The notes under the pieces: generated by a model
What the model saw: only the letters and a program-made list of their open reading frames with translations
Database searches by the model: none
Told to the model about the DNA's origin: nothing
Assembly (NCBI GenBank): GCA_963750015.1
Contig: CAVVPU010000012.1
Span: 1-64,000, forward strand
Origin: CAVVNC01 sp963750015
Lineage (GTDB): Bacteria > Desulfobacterota > Syntrophorhabdia > Syntrophorhabdales > WCHB1-27
Reading direction: 5' to 3'
Length of the DNA: 64,000 bases
Translations under genes and position numbers: made by a program
Shown: piece by piece, positions 26,660-36,218 of the stretch
How positions within the stretch are numbered: the first letter of the stretch is position 1
Layout: every line of letters begins with the position of its first letter

Positions 26660-28318
26660 TCAAATAAACAAAAACGCTATCTGCCGCAGCTTCTGGGTGT
26701 GCGCCAATAGCTCCCAATCGTTTTCCAGATCGAGACAGACTGCGTATGCCTTGAAGCCCACATGTTCCTTGAAGGCTTGAATTGTTCCGCCCTTTAATGA
26801 ATCCAAAGACACCCAGTCATAATTCAGCCATGATACACATGGATCTCCAGCATAGGTCTGGACTGTGCCATTTAGAAGATAGTCCATTATACCGTATTTC
26901 AAGTGCTCCGCATGCCCAATGAAGTGCTTGAAAAAACCAAAGTTACCGCATAATACCAGGTTCAAATAGGCCCAGAGCCGATCATCCTTAAAGACACCGA
27001 AGTATTTCCAGTATTGCCGCTCTTTCTCGCTATGATGCCGGGGATTTGCGGGTTCGCAATACCAGCCGTGCATAGGTCCGGCCGATCGTATCCTTTTTGA
27101 AGTATTGATCTCGAAAATTTCATCAAGGTGATTATCCCATTCAAACTCCTTGAATTCGTATCCCTGTTTGGCGGCTTTTCGGATCATATTTCTGGTTTTG
27201 GGTCCAACCGTTTTCAGGTAGTCTTTGTGCTCAGGGGGAATCCTTAACAAGGCCAAAGGACGACCCAGTAGAACTGCCTCTGTCGGCACTCCGAGTTGTG
27301 CTGTTCTGGTCTTTTTCGGTGGCACGACTCTGTAGTGTGTCAGGTAGTCCTTTATCGTTTCAAGGAGAATATTACGCTCACTTTCACCTCCACTCAGATT
27401 CAGGAACGGTCTGAGCACTGTCAGTCGATTCTGTTTGATTAACTGAATTACACTTGACACTGCTTCACGCTCATCCAAAAGCGCTCTTATCTCTGAGTAA
27501 CAGACTTTTGATAACCTGGACCAACTCAACATGGCCTTCGCCCTTACAGCTAGTAAATAGGACTTATAAAGGAACGGATTAGTACATACAAAGGTCTCTC
27601 TCTTTAACCAGGAGACGCTGTTTCTGACTAAGACTCGCTTGATTGCAAAAGGATCCGATCCGCGCTTAGTCACTCCTCTATCCGTGCTGACCAACGCCTC
27701 ATGGCCTACTTTCTTGGAGAGACCAATAGTTAATTTGTCATAATGTCCTCCGGGCCAACAGAGGTAAGGGCAGGCCCTGCCCAGTCGTTTCTCAAGGACT
27801 CTCCTGGCCTGCCCCAGCTCCTTCAAAACCTCCGGCTGCGACAATTGGGTACAATCAAAATGGTTGGCTGTGTGTGAATAGAACTCAATCAAACCACTAT
27901 CAAGCATTTCTTTGATGAGCTCCCACGTAAGGATAACTTTGTGCTCTTCCCCTGCTTCTACCAACCGCTTTGATTCTTCATGGGAGGGTAAGGCCTCCGG
28001 CATTCCGTCGAATTTTTCAGAAGCCCTGTCCACCCACTCGGTAACAAGGAAAACGGTAGCCCGCAGCTTATATCGTTTAAGGATAGGGAAAGCATAGACA
28101 AAGGTATCGAGCCAACCGTCATCGATGGTAATGACAACGGCCTTTTGCTTCAGTTCCAAATCCCCAGCTGCGAAGCGGAACAATTCACCCAACGATAATG
28201 CCTTGTACCCCGCTTTCGCGAGATACGCCATCTGCCCCTCGAAGACCTCCGGCGTTACAGTGAGCCAATCCCTTCCGTTGGGATTGACGTGGTGGTACAT
28301 GAAGACAGGGACGTTCAT
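26660..28318 (-). CDS. Fusion of polysaccharide deacetylase (NodB) and GNAT-like domain
   Basis: This 552-residue protein has a NodB-type deacetylase at residues 1-250: TIDDGW (64-69, catalytic Asp and metal Asp), SHTANH (148-153, metal His pair) and PYLCWPGGHYD. Residues about 345-552 look like a GNAT/FemAB-type acyltransferase (VGPKTRNMIRKAAKQGYEF, SKRIRSAGPMHGWY, FFKHFIGHAEHLKYGIMDYLL). No signal peptide is seen, so it may act in the cytoplasm. Removing and adding acyl groups in one chain would let a single protein swap an acetyl group on an amino sugar. This is inference from the domain order. Confidence 0.75.
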   Translation of the reverse strand: MNVPVFMYHHVNPNGRDWLTVTPEVFEGQMAYLAKAGYKALSLGELFRFAAGDLELKQKAVVITIDDGWLDTFVYAFPILKRYKLRATVFLVTEWVDRASEKFDGMPEALPSHEESKRLVEAGEEHKVILTWELIKEMLDSGLIEFYSHTANHFDCTQLSQPEVLKELGQARRVLEKRLGRACPYLCWPGGHYDKLTIGLSKKVGHEALVSTDRGVTKRGSDPFAIKRVLVRNSVSWLKRETFVCTNPFLYKSYLLAVRAKAMLSWSRLSKVCYSEIRALLDEREAVSSVIQLIKQNRLTVLRPFLNLSGGESERNILLETIKDYLTHYRVVPPKKTRTAQLGVPTEAVLLGRPLALLRIPPEHKDYLKTVGPKTRNMIRKAAKQGYEFKEFEWDNHLDEIFEINTSKRIRSAGPMHGWYCEPANPRHHSEKERQYWKYFGVFKDDRLWAYLNLVLCGNFGFFKHFIGHAEHLKYGIMDYLLNGTVQTYAGDPCVSWLNYDWVSLDSLKGGTIQAFKEHVGFKAYAVCLDLENDWELLAHTQKLRQIAFLFI

Positions 28319-28514
28319 TTCGTTGCTGAAACCGAGGCGCTTTCTTTAGTTCGTGCGGAACCGCAAGGCATCGGCCTCACGTAGTGGTAGTAACACAATA
28401 CCGGATGGGAATGAGCGCGTTGAACACGTTTATGCAAAGGCCGCTCTGGCGTACTCATAGATCTGGTCGACATATCATTTCTCCCGGTTCGTCTTCATCC
28501 CCGATATAGCTGAA

Positions 28515-29126
28515 TCATTTGAGAGGTTCCTTCACTTTCACCCCATTCTTCCGCACAATATATGCCGGTACACCGACTACCGTGCAGTTGTCCGGAACAT
28601 TCTTAACAACAACGGCATTCGCACCAATTATGGAGTTATCACCGATCCTCACATCACCAAGTACTTTTGCTCCTGCATATATGATGACATTATCTCCTAT
28701 GGTGGGACAGTCGGTATCATTCAGGAATCCTATTGTGACTTGCTGGTTAATCCAGCAATTTCTCCCTATTCTTTCCGCGGAAACAACAGTCGCGAATCCG
28801 TGTTGGATAAACAGTCCCGGGCCGATGTCCTTTGTATAGATATAGAGAGTCGGCATCGGAGGGCATAGAGGAGTAAGCATTTTGCCGGACCAACCGATGC
28901 GATAGTAAAAAAGACTTCTATATTCAGGATAGTATGTCATCAACCGGATGAAGGAGCCCGTGGTACGGCATGCGGTAACAGGCCCCTTTCCCCAACGGAT
29001 GGCCGACCATCGCTCTATATCCAGCCTAATGCATTCTCGCGATGCATGGTATTTCAAAAAGAAGATATGCGGGATAAGCCTTATGGCACTGAGTGAGAGC
29101 CAGATGCGCCTGGCAACGCGTTTCAT
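28515..29126 (-). CDS. Serine acetyltransferase-like left-handed beta-helix acetyltransferase
   Basis: About 203 residues. The N-terminus is helical (ARRIWLSLSAIRLIPHIFFLKYH) and the C-terminus is a hexapeptide beta-helix (IGPGLFIQHGFATVVSAERIG, IGDNVIIYAGAKVLG, IGDNSIIGANAVVVKNVP) ending VVGVPAYIVRKNG. The QHG His fits the SAT catalytic site, but a role in polysaccharide or serine-like acetylation is suggested by location. A much longer in-frame start at 29276 is rejected because TAGGAGAAG sits right before ATG 29126. Confidence 0.85.
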   Translation of the reverse strand: MKRVARRIWLSLSAIRLIPHIFFLKYHASRECIRLDIERWSAIRWGKGPVTACRTTGSFIRLMTYYPEYRSLFYYRIGWSGKMLTPLCPPMPTLYIYTKDIGPGLFIQHGFATVVSAERIGRNCWINQQVTIGFLNDTDCPTIGDNVIIYAGAKVLGDVRIGDNSIIGANAVVVKNVPDNCTVVGVPAYIVRKNGVKVKEPLK

Positions 29127-29229
29127 GTTCACTTCTCCTAATTCTACCTCATTATTCCGTCTCTGACTCTTGCCCTTATCCGGTTCTGAGGAGTCGCGAT
29201 ACATAGTAGTGCGTCCGACCGGGAGACGC

Positions 29230-29979
29230 TCAGATGTACCCTCGAAGCGATCCCCACAACAGCCCGAAGTACTCATGAAAAGCTTTTTGCGTGTCCGTTA
29301 CATTCTCGCCGGCGGGCCAGGGGATTACGCTGGTGAGTCGCAACGGTTCGAGGAGGCTGCGAAAGTCAGTGGGAGCTGCAATCGGTTTGGCCCCCAAACG
29401 CTCACATAACCGCACGGCCCTCCGCATGTGGGCGGCGGAGGTTACCAAATAGAAAGGGGACCTTCCCAGCCGGTCTCGCAGAGCAACCGCCTCGTCGCGG
29501 GTATCGAGGGCGGTCGGTACTAGTACTATTCTCGCCTTATCCATGCCGAAGTCGAGGGCTACCCGGCTCATGGCAAAAGCTATAGGCACCCCTCGCTCGA
29601 AACTTCCCCCGGTAAAGACCAACTTTGCCCCGGGGAGGAGACGGGCCAGCCTCACGCCTTCCATCACTCTTTTCAGGCCCGCCTCATCCAACGCGTCTTC
29701 AGGAGTGAGAAGTTGATTCTCCCTTGAACCGGCGCCAAGGATGACTACCCAACCTACGTCTCTGTCTAGAGTAGATGCCGAAACGGGGGCATAGCCCCTC
29801 TCCAGCGGCCATAACAAAAGGCAAGGAAAGGGACCGAACGAAAACAGGTAGAGGAGGGTGATGCCGACAAATGTGATCCTTTTTCGGCGCGTAAGGAAAG
29901 TACCGACAAGCAGCAGGCATATGACCAATGACAAGGGGAGCAGAAATGCGCTTGCCAGATGCTTAAGAAGGAACGTCAT
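29230..29979 (-). CDS. DUF218 (YdcF/ElyC-SanA-like) membrane protein
   Basis: About 249 residues with two N-terminal TM helices (residues about 10-60), a short positive loop between them, and a DUF218 domain: VGWVVILGAG, LLPGAKLVFTGGS, LDTRDEAVALRDRLG and FYLVTSAAHMRRAV. ElyC/SanA relatives influence envelope and undecaprenyl-carrier metabolism. ATG 29979, with an upstream AGGGA, is preferred to TTG 29997. Confidence 0.85.
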   Translation of the reverse strand: MTFLLKHLASAFLLPLSLVICLLLVGTFLTRRKRITFVGITLLYLFSFGPFPCLLLWPLERGYAPVSASTLDRDVGWVVILGAGSRENQLLTPEDALDEAGLKRVMEGVRLARLLPGAKLVFTGGSFERGVPIAFAMSRVALDFGMDKARIVLVPTALDTRDEAVALRDRLGRSPFYLVTSAAHMRRAVRLCERLGAKPIAAPTDFRSLLEPLRLTSVIPWPAGENVTDTQKAFHEYFGLLWGSLRGYI

Positions 29980-30039
29980 GCAGTTTCCCTGTATCAATAT
30001 GGCAAGTATACAAACGCTTCATGCTGCCGAAAGTTCGGT

Positions 30040-31065
30040 TCAGCTTTTTCGGAATTGTAAAGCATGAGCTTCACGTTCCGCCTGCTCAAGATCGTACTCC
30101 GTCATGACCTTAACCAGTTCCTGGAAACCCACCTTCGGCTTCCAACCCAGGACCTTTCTCGCCTTGGATGAATCGCCCAGAAGGGAATCCACTTCCGTGG
30201 GTCTGAAATAGTATGAGTCTATTTCTACATAGTCTTGCCAATGAAGGCCCAGATAGGAAAAGACCGCTTCGGCAAACTGTTTCACACTATACGATTCTCC
30301 CGTTGAAACGACATAGTCGCCGGGCTCGTCCTGCCGCAGCATGAGCCACATGGCCTCGACGTAGTCTCTCGCGTGACCCCAGTCCCTTTTTGCGTCGAGG
30401 TTTCCCAAATAGAGCTTATCCTGGAGGCCGACTTTGATCCGTCCGGCCGCCATGGTGATCTTTCGTGTCACGAAGTTCTCACCCCGTCTCTCGCTTTCGT
30501 GATTGAACAGGATGCCGTTGCTTGCATGAAGATTGTATGCCTCGCGATAATTCACGGTGTGCCAGAAGGATGCGACTTTGGCCACGGCATATGGGCTGCG
30601 GGGCCGGAAGGCCGTCTCTTCGGTCTGAGGAGGCGGCGACGAGCCGAACATTTCCGAGGACGACGCCTGATAAAACCGTACTTCTTTATTGGACGCATTC
30701 CGGTAATCCCGTATCGCCTCCAGTTCCCGAAGAACTCCTGTTCCGGTAACATCGAAGGTATACTCGGCTTGGTCGAAAGAGACTCTTACGTGGGACTGGG
30801 CGGCAAGATTGTAGATTTCATCGGGCTGCACCTTTGTCAGGACGTGCCTGAGCGAGGAGGCGTCCGCCAGGTCCCCGTATTCGAGGAACAGAGGGACCTT
30901 TGTCAAGTGAGGATCTTGTAAGATATGATCGATCCTTGTCTTCTGCACCGAGCTTGACCTGCGGACCATTCCGTATACCCGATAGCCCTTCTCGAGCAGA
31001 AACTCCGCAAGATACGAGCCGTCTTGCCCGGTAATTCCCGTAATGAGTGCACACCTTTCAGACAT
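30040..31065 (-). CDS. gmd: GDP-mannose 4,6-dehydratase, paralog 1
   Basis: This 341-residue SDR enzyme makes GDP-4-keto-6-deoxy-D-mannose. Its nucleotide-binding segment is LITGITGQDGSYLAEFLL. It has YGDLADASSLR, NLAAQSHVRVSF, the active-site region QASSSEMFGS with YAVAK, and the C-terminal LGNLDAKRDWGHARDYVEAMW. ATG 31065 has a strong GAGGAGG. It is followed on the same strand by the perosamine-type aminotransferase gene upstream at 31119, so the two likely serve one deoxysugar route. A second gmd lies at 40662. Confidence 0.9.
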   Translation of the reverse strand: MSERCALITGITGQDGSYLAEFLLEKGYRVYGMVRRSSSVQKTRIDHILQDPHLTKVPLFLEYGDLADASSLRHVLTKVQPDEIYNLAAQSHVRVSFDQAEYTFDVTGTGVLRELEAIRDYRNASNKEVRFYQASSSEMFGSSPPPQTEETAFRPRSPYAVAKVASFWHTVNYREAYNLHASNGILFNHESERRGENFVTRKITMAAGRIKVGLQDKLYLGNLDAKRDWGHARDYVEAMWLMLRQDEPGDYVVSTGESYSVKQFAEAVFSYLGLHWQDYVEIDSYYFRPTEVDSLLGDSSKARKVLGWKPKVGFQELVKVMTEYDLEQAEREAHALQFRKS

Positions 31066-31118
31066 CACAACCTCCTCACCGATCCATCGTCTCTCGTTGG
31101 CTCACCAGCACAACGGTT

Positions 31119-32231
31119 CTATGCGAAGACCGCCCTGACACAGTCAATTACTTTCTCGATCTGTTCGTCCGCTATTGCCTGGCCGCTCGGCAGGTACAGG
31201 CCCTGCCGCGCTATCCTTTCTGTAACAGGCAGTGAAACGCCCTTGAAGAGGCCCATCTTCCTGAAGACCGGCTGCTCGTGGATGCCGAGGAAGAAGGGAC
31301 GGGTCTCGACCCCGGCGGCCCGAAGGCGTTTGGCTGCCTCCTTTGCGTCCAGGCCGGTGCTCTCGTCGATAACGAGCCCGTACATCCAGTACACGTTCTT
31401 CACCCAGGGTCTCTCGACGGGAAGCTGAATGGGAAGACCCGAGAGACCTTTGTTGTATGCCCGCGCCATGGCCCGCTTCCTTTCAATGGTCTCCTCGATC
31501 CTCTCGAACTGGGCGAGGCCTATCGCTGCCTGAATGTTGGTGAAGCGATAGTTGTGCCCGATTTCTTCATGAAGAAACCGCTGCTTGTCCTGAAAGCAGA
31601 GGTTCCGGTATGACCGAAGTCTCTCGGCAAGTTTGTCGAATTTCGTGAGCACCATGCCGCCTTCACCCGTGGCGATGATCTTGTTCGCGAAAAAGGAAAA
31701 GCAGGAAACCTGTCCTATGCTGCCGCATTTCTTTCCCTTGTATTCGGCTCCGTGGACCTCCGCTGCATCCTCGACTACAATCAGTCCGTGCTTGTCGGCA
31801 ATCTCCATTATGGGATCCATATCCACAGGGTGCCCATAGATATGCACTGGCATGATAGCCTTTGTCTTCGAAGTTATAGCCTTCTCGACCTGATCCACAT
31901 TCATGCACCATGTATCGGGCTCGCAGTCGACCACTATGGGCACACACCCCGCTCTGGTGACTGCCTGTGCGCAGGAGATGATCGTAAAACTCGGAAGAAT
32001 GACTTCGCTCCCTTCCGGAAAGCCGAGAGCTTCCATGGCCAGTTCCAGGGCCACAGTGCCGTTGCAGACGGCAACGCCGTGCTTCATTCCGCAATAGGCA
32101 GCCCATTTCTCTTCGAAGTCGGTTATGAACTTACCTGCTGACGATATCCATCCGGTCTTGATGCATTCACTCACGTACTCGAGTTCTTTGCCGTTGAGCA
32201 ACGGCTCATTTACTGAGATCATCGTCATCAT
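31119..32231 (-). CDS. DegT/DnrJ/EryC1/StrS aminotransferase, GDP-perosamine synthase-like
   Basis: PLP-dependent sugar aminotransferase of about 370 residues. PLP and substrate motifs are present: GTVALELAMEALG, VVEDAAEVHGAEYKG and CFSFFANKIIATGEGGM, where the Lys of NK forms the Schiff base. NYRFTNIQAAIGLAQ follows. Location beside gmd suggests GDP-4-keto-6-deoxymannose as substrate, giving GDP-perosamine; other 4-amino sugars are possible. ATG 32231 has GAGGAG, so the start at 32249 is rejected. Confidence 0.85.
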   Translation of the reverse strand: MMTMISVNEPLLNGKELEYVSECIKTGWISSAGKFITDFEEKWAAYCGMKHGVAVCNGTVALELAMEALGFPEGSEVILPSFTIISCAQAVTRAGCVPIVVDCEPDTWCMNVDQVEKAITSKTKAIMPVHIYGHPVDMDPIMEIADKHGLIVVEDAAEVHGAEYKGKKCGSIGQVSCFSFFANKIIATGEGGMVLTKFDKLAERLRSYRNLCFQDKQRFLHEEIGHNYRFTNIQAAIGLAQFERIEETIERKRAMARAYNKGLSGLPIQLPVERPWVKNVYWMYGLVIDESTGLDAKEAAKRLRAAGVETRPFFLGIHEQPVFRKMGLFKGVSLPVTERIARQGLYLPSGQAIADEQIEKVIDCVRAVFA

Positions 32232-32319
32232 TTGCTCCTCGTGGCCCAATCAGGTCTTCACGTTGTTTCCCTGCTTCGGACCGTGCTTTTATCGCTGTTG
32301 CGGAAGTCTTCCCGACCAT

Positions 32320-33666
32320 TCAGGCCAAGCTTGATGCGCTGCGAATTTGCCTGCCCCTATCATCGATACCGGCCTCTTTTCCCTCCACCCAGGTCTCGAT
32401 TTCTTTCCACTCCCCCAGGGCATGCATTGGCAGGTTGAGATCTTTCAATATTTTTCGGCCGATTAGATAGGACTTGATCATGTTCCCCTTGGTAGTGACA
32501 TGGACGGGGTCTGCAAACAAATCTTCTTCGCCTGTTATGGCTCGGTCCGCATCTATTAACAGCAACTCGTATTGAGCGGCCTTCTCACGAAGTATCTCGT
32601 TCACCTTAGCAATATGGGGACGATAGACCCTGTCGTGTTCCTCGCCGTATTTGAGCACATTGGAAAAAGGGAGGGTCATCAGGCAAAGCTTGATGCCCCT
32701 GTGCCGTGAGACTGCGTAGATTGTCTCGATGTTTCGCTCGAAAATGTACAGTTCGCGAGGATCGTACACATACTTCTTGCCCTGGTTCAGAATCGACCTT
32801 TCCGCGCTGTAATGCCGCCTGATAATCTTCGGATATTTCTGGCGCACAAACAGGGCCAGGAATCGATATATGACGAATAGCCGGCTCCAATAGATATCTT
32901 GAGTTCCGGGAATAACGAGGCTGCGGTAAGCATGCACCGCATCTCCGCGTAACCCGGGATATCCCCGGTAATTGTGATCGTTACAGTTTTCGTGCATGAC
33001 AACGTAGTCCGGATTGAAATCGATGACATTCAGAATGAAGTTGACGGTAGAATGGAGAGAAGACCACCACCCCATACCGAAATTAAGAGCTTGAAACCTG
33101 ATTCGAGGACACGCCTGGTTCAAGAACTGCTCTAGAAGCAGGGGGTAAGGGTTAGTCGTAGAATTGCCGATGCATGCGACTCGGATGGTGTTGGGCGGTT
33201 TCGGGATATCCCGAAGGGTCAGGCCTGTGAATCCCATTTCTGCGTTGCCGTCTCCAAGTTCTTTTCTAGGAAGGGTAAAATGAAGAAATGGGTGAGGCTC
33301 AAACTTCGGCACAAAAACCCCATACGTCGCTGTCTCGATGATCGTTTTCCTTATCTTTGCGATGAGGTGTTGCTTGTCCGGCAGAACTGCCGTGCCACAT
33401 TTTATGAAGCCGTATTTTATGAATGCTCTTGCAAGAATTTCGAGGAACAAGAGTGAAAGAAAGGCATCAAGAACAAAATCGATGATCGGCGAATGTAAAA
33501 ACTTGCCTGAACGGAAAGCGAAGATCGCGACCACGAAGACCCATAATAAATACCGGAAGAACCCTGTCAGGTAATCATGAACTTCTTCCAGTCCAAGGAG
33601 CGGCTTGAATATGGGTGGAAACAGAAGAACTATCAGAATTCCGTTAAGAATGCTAACGAGGATCAT
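32320..33666 (-). CDS. Membrane-anchored SGNH/GDSL-type hydrolase
   Basis: This 448-residue protein has two or three N-terminal TM helices (residues about 5-85) followed by an SGNH-type domain: VACIGNSTTNPYP with the block I Ser, NFGMGWWSSL (block II Gly), MHENCNDHNYRG (block III Asn) and the C-terminal FADPVHVTTKGN with the catalytic Asp and His. It may remove or transfer acyl groups on the surface polysaccharide, or act on a lipid. AAGGAG precedes ATG 33666. Confidence 0.8.
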   Translation of the reverse strand: MILVSILNGILIVLLFPPIFKPLLGLEEVHDYLTGFFRYLLWVFVVAIFAFRSGKFLHSPIIDFVLDAFLSLLFLEILARAFIKYGFIKCGTAVLPDKQHLIAKIRKTIIETATYGVFVPKFEPHPFLHFTLPRKELGDGNAEMGFTGLTLRDIPKPPNTIRVACIGNSTTNPYPLLLEQFLNQACPRIRFQALNFGMGWWSSLHSTVNFILNVIDFNPDYVVMHENCNDHNYRGYPGLRGDAVHAYRSLVIPGTQDIYWSRLFVIYRFLALFVRQKYPKIIRRHYSAERSILNQGKKYVYDPRELYIFERNIETIYAVSRHRGIKLCLMTLPFSNVLKYGEEHDRVYRPHIAKVNEILREKAAQYELLLIDADRAITGEEDLFADPVHVTTKGNMIKSYLIGRKILKDLNLPMHALGEWKEIETWVEGKEAGIDDRGRQIRSASSLA

Positions 33667-33702
33667 CGGTCGATCTCCTTCTTAGACCAACGTTTACTCA
33701 GT

Positions 33703-34131
33703 CTACTGTCGCTGGTCCCCATGCCCGAACCTGGTCTTGTCGTTGTCGCCTGCGTAAGGCCCCTGCTTTATCTCGATCATGGAAGTCTCTTCGATCATTC
33801 TCAGTGAGTGGCCGCCGCCGCATAGAAGTATGAGGTCTCCCGCCGTCAGGGTACGGGAGGTGAGGAACTGCTTCGAGCTTGCGTAAAGATTCACCTCGAC
33901 CGCACCATTCCTCACCAGGAGCACCTCCTGGGTATACAGGACCTGCCTGGCCACGAGATTGTGCACGTGCGGCTCTATCTCTTTGCCTTTCGGATGTCTC
34001 ATGTAAGCGACTTGCTGAGAAAAACTGTTAGGCGTGAAAAAATGCAACCCTTCCGCATCGTAATTCTTCCTTATGATCAATGCAATTGGCTCCAGACCGT
34101 CAACTATAGTCTCAATACTCTCATCGCTCAT
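33703..34131 (-). CDS. Cupin-domain protein
   Basis: This 142-residue single cupin has HPKGKEIEPHVHN (metal-binding motif 1, about residues 44-56) and a C-terminal strand pair GDLILLCGGGHSLRMIEE (motif 2 His). Cupins at this size in polysaccharide loci are often sugar epimerases/isomerases or regulators; no WxcM-type signature is clear. GCAGGAGGCG precedes ATG 34131, so the longer start at 34215 is rejected. Confidence 0.8.
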   Translation of the reverse strand: MSDESIETIVDGLEPIALIIRKNYDAEGLHFFTPNSFSQQVAYMRHPKGKEIEPHVHNLVARQVLYTQEVLLVRNGAVEVNLYASSKQFLTSRTLTAGDLILLCGGGHSLRMIEETSMIEIKQGPYAGDNDKTRFGHGDQRQ

Positions 34132-34223
34132 TTTTCGCCTCCTGCCTCGCAGCGCTTCAGGATATTGATCCATTGGGAGATGGTTATGCCGACTACAGCC
34201 GTAATGCCGACCCACGCGGCCAT
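34128..34223 (-). CDS. Possible 31-residue membrane mini-protein
   Basis: From ATG 34223 a 31-codon frame reads MAAWVGITAVVGITISQW, then INILKRCEAGGEK, and stops with TGA overlapping the cupin ATG (ATGA). It predicts one TM helix with a short positive tail. The frame is open further upstream, though without a clear start. A weak GAG precedes the ATG. The 4-bp overlap suggests translational coupling with the cupin gene. Confidence 0.35.
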   Translation of the reverse strand: MAAWVGITAVVGITISQWINILKRCEAGGEK

Positions 34224-34433
34224 GCTCTCAAGGGTGGTGGATTTAAAGGGGCTTGCTAATAAAAGCCGATGTCGTGCTCGGGTTCACGTCCGCACACCCG
34301 AAAGTCATGCAAATAAACCTGCTTCATATATGTGCGGAAGTGGAGGAGATGCGGGTAAAATGGGACAGATGAGTCACATCCTTACCGGGCTTGTTCAGGG
34401 GCCGGTTGCCCGGCCCCCTCTATCGCAAGTCTA

Positions 34434-36218
34434 CTAAGGTTTCACGTTGGGCTGCACCTGGTTTACCCGCTGTGGTGCCTGGCTTACCGTTGCCTGTGCC
34501 TGGCTTACCGTTGCCTGTGCCTGGCTTACCGTTGCCTGTGCCTGGCTTACCGTTGCCTGTGCCTGGCTTACCGTTGCCTGTGCCTGGCTTACCGATTGTT
34601 GTGCTCCCGTTCCATTTGATTGGGAACCAGAATTCGTGTGGTCATACGCGCCGATGTCCCAGACTCCTGTGAGCGGCCTCGCACCGGAGGTTGCCCATCC
34701 CGCCTCGTTGATCGCTTCGTTGTACTGGCTGCCGAGGTTTGCCCCAGTGTTGATTGCCGGCCCCGAGGTCATTGCGAAACAATTGGTATTAGGCATCAGA
34801 TTCTTTCCATAGGCGCCAACGAACCCGCTGGGGAGAACGCCTCCGGCGAAGACTGGAGCGATATTCTGGGCGGTAGCCTCCCATTTCAGAACACCGGCCC
34901 TGTTGTAACTCAGTCCTTTACTGAAGATGTGTTCATTTGTCGGGCCGGAGGACCGATAAATTAGATTATTCGAGTGCGTGAGGTAGCCGTACCTGTCTCG
35001 AACGGGGTCAAAATTGCTCGTGTAGACGATGTTGTCCCTGAAGTTTATCGTAGGGGTGCCACTCATAACCCCCCATTCTGCAACCTGGACACAGTACTGC
35101 GTCCCTGCCGAATTTGTCGTATTATAAATGGTGTTGTTGTAAAAGCTGAATACACTGTTGTTCCAACTTCCTCCGTTGATCAACAGGTCTGCTCCGTAAT
35201 TGTATGGCTGCCAGGGCTTTCCGTTATTGAATATCAAGTTTCCATAAAAAACGCCGTTGCCATCTATGCCTGATGCGGGATTAAAAATGACGCCGAACAC
35301 ATTGTCATGTACAATATTATAGCGGACTGTCAAATTGTGCGGTGACCCTGTGTAGGCCGATGGGGAAGTCAGTATTCCTACGCCACGAAAGGCATTATAA
35401 ATAGTATTGAACTCCAGTGTCACGTTGTCCGCTTCGTTTGTGACCGAAATGCCATCACCCCAAGTAACGCCGCCCCAGTGTGCAGTATCATGGACCGTGC
35501 AATTCCTGATAAGCAACCCATTGACCTTGTTGTTGTTGTAGCACCACGTCGGGTAGATCGCGATCCCCTCGTGCCCGGTGTTATAAACGGTCGTGTTTTC
35601 TAAAGTGACACTGCTGACCGTCGTCGGTGACGACATGTTGGAACCGATGTGTATTCCGTAATAGTAATTGGTGGGAGTCTGCTCGGGTCCTCCATTGTCA
35701 TGGACGACACAGTTATCTATCGTGATGTTCGAAATGCTGGTCGGAGCACGCAAGCCCGCATAGATGCCGCCGGTGACCTGTTGGTTGCCATCGACTTCAA
35801 ACCCCCTAAAAGTCACGTTGCTTACAAAAATGTTGACCATGGCCAACACGTTGCTGCTTGGGTAGCCTCCGGTGGCCCTCAGCGTGGCCCTTGCCTTTGT
35901 TCCGTTTCCGTAGGTCGAGCCGTCGTAAGTGACGCCGGCCGTGGCGGCGAGAATTGGTAGCGATGCGGAAGACCATGTATCCTGAGACCGAAAATAGACC
36001 GTATCGCCGCTTACAGCCTTTGCCTTGACCTTTGCAACCGTGGCCCACGCCGTCGCATCCGAAAGGCCATTGAGACTGTCGTTACCTCCTGCCTTCACGT
36101 AGTACGTGGCTGCCAAAACCGGCCAGGCGCAGAGAAGAACGAGAAGGAGAGAGAAAATGACTGTATGCTTAATGGTGAAAGTCGTGCGACGATAACTTGA
36201 AATTGTTGTTTTATTCAT
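34434..36218 (-). CDS. Secreted right-handed parallel beta-helix protein with heptapeptide tail
   Basis: About 594 residues. The signal peptide (VIFSLLLVLLCAWPVLA-ATYY) is followed by an exported domain beginning TYYVKAGGNDSLNG. Many parallel beta-helix repeats follow (ITIDNCVVHDNGG, VTLENTTVYNTGHEGIAI, LLIRNCTVHDTAHWGG), as in pectate-lyase-like and NosD-like polysaccharide-acting proteins. The C-terminus is a repeat of SQAQATV from five perfect 21-bp units. The start is ATG 36218 after GAGGTG. It may degrade, epimerise or bind the exopolysaccharide. Confidence 0.85.
   Translation of the reverse strand: MNKTTISSYRRTTFTIKHTVIFSLLLVLLCAWPVLAATYYVKAGGNDSLNGLSDATAWATVAKVKAKAVSGDTVYFRSQDTWSSASLPILAATAGVTYDGSTYGNGTKARATLRATGGYPSSNVLAMVNIFVSNVTFRGFEVDGNQQVTGGIYAGLRAPTSISNITIDNCVVHDNGGPEQTPTNYYYGIHIGSNMSSPTTVSSVTLENTTVYNTGHEGIAIYPTWCYNNNKVNGLLIRNCTVHDTAHWGGVTWGDGISVTNEADNVTLEFNTIYNAFRGVGILTSPSAYTGSPHNLTVRYNIVHDNVFGVIFNPASGIDGNGVFYGNLIFNNGKPWQPYNYGADLLINGGSWNNSVFSFYNNTIYNTTNSAGTQYCVQVAEWGVMSGTPTINFRDNIVYTSNFDPVRDRYGYLTHSNNLIYRSSGPTNEHIFSKGLSYNRAGVLKWEATAQNIAPVFAGGVLPSGFVGAYGKNLMPNTNCFAMTSGPAINTGANLGSQYNEAINEAGWATSGARPLTGVWDIGAYDHTNSGSQSNGTGAQQSVSQAQATVSQAQATVSQAQATVSQAQATVSQAQATVSQAPQRVNQVQPNVKP
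34486..34590. repeat. Five perfect 21-bp tandem repeats
   Basis: The unit begins ACCGTTGCCTGTGCCTGGC and repeats at 34486, 34507, 34528, 34549 and 34570, with a partial copy just before. On the minus strand each unit encodes AQATVSQ in rotation, a coiled or flexible C-terminal tail. Exact identity suggests recent or variable expansion. Confidence 0.95.
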
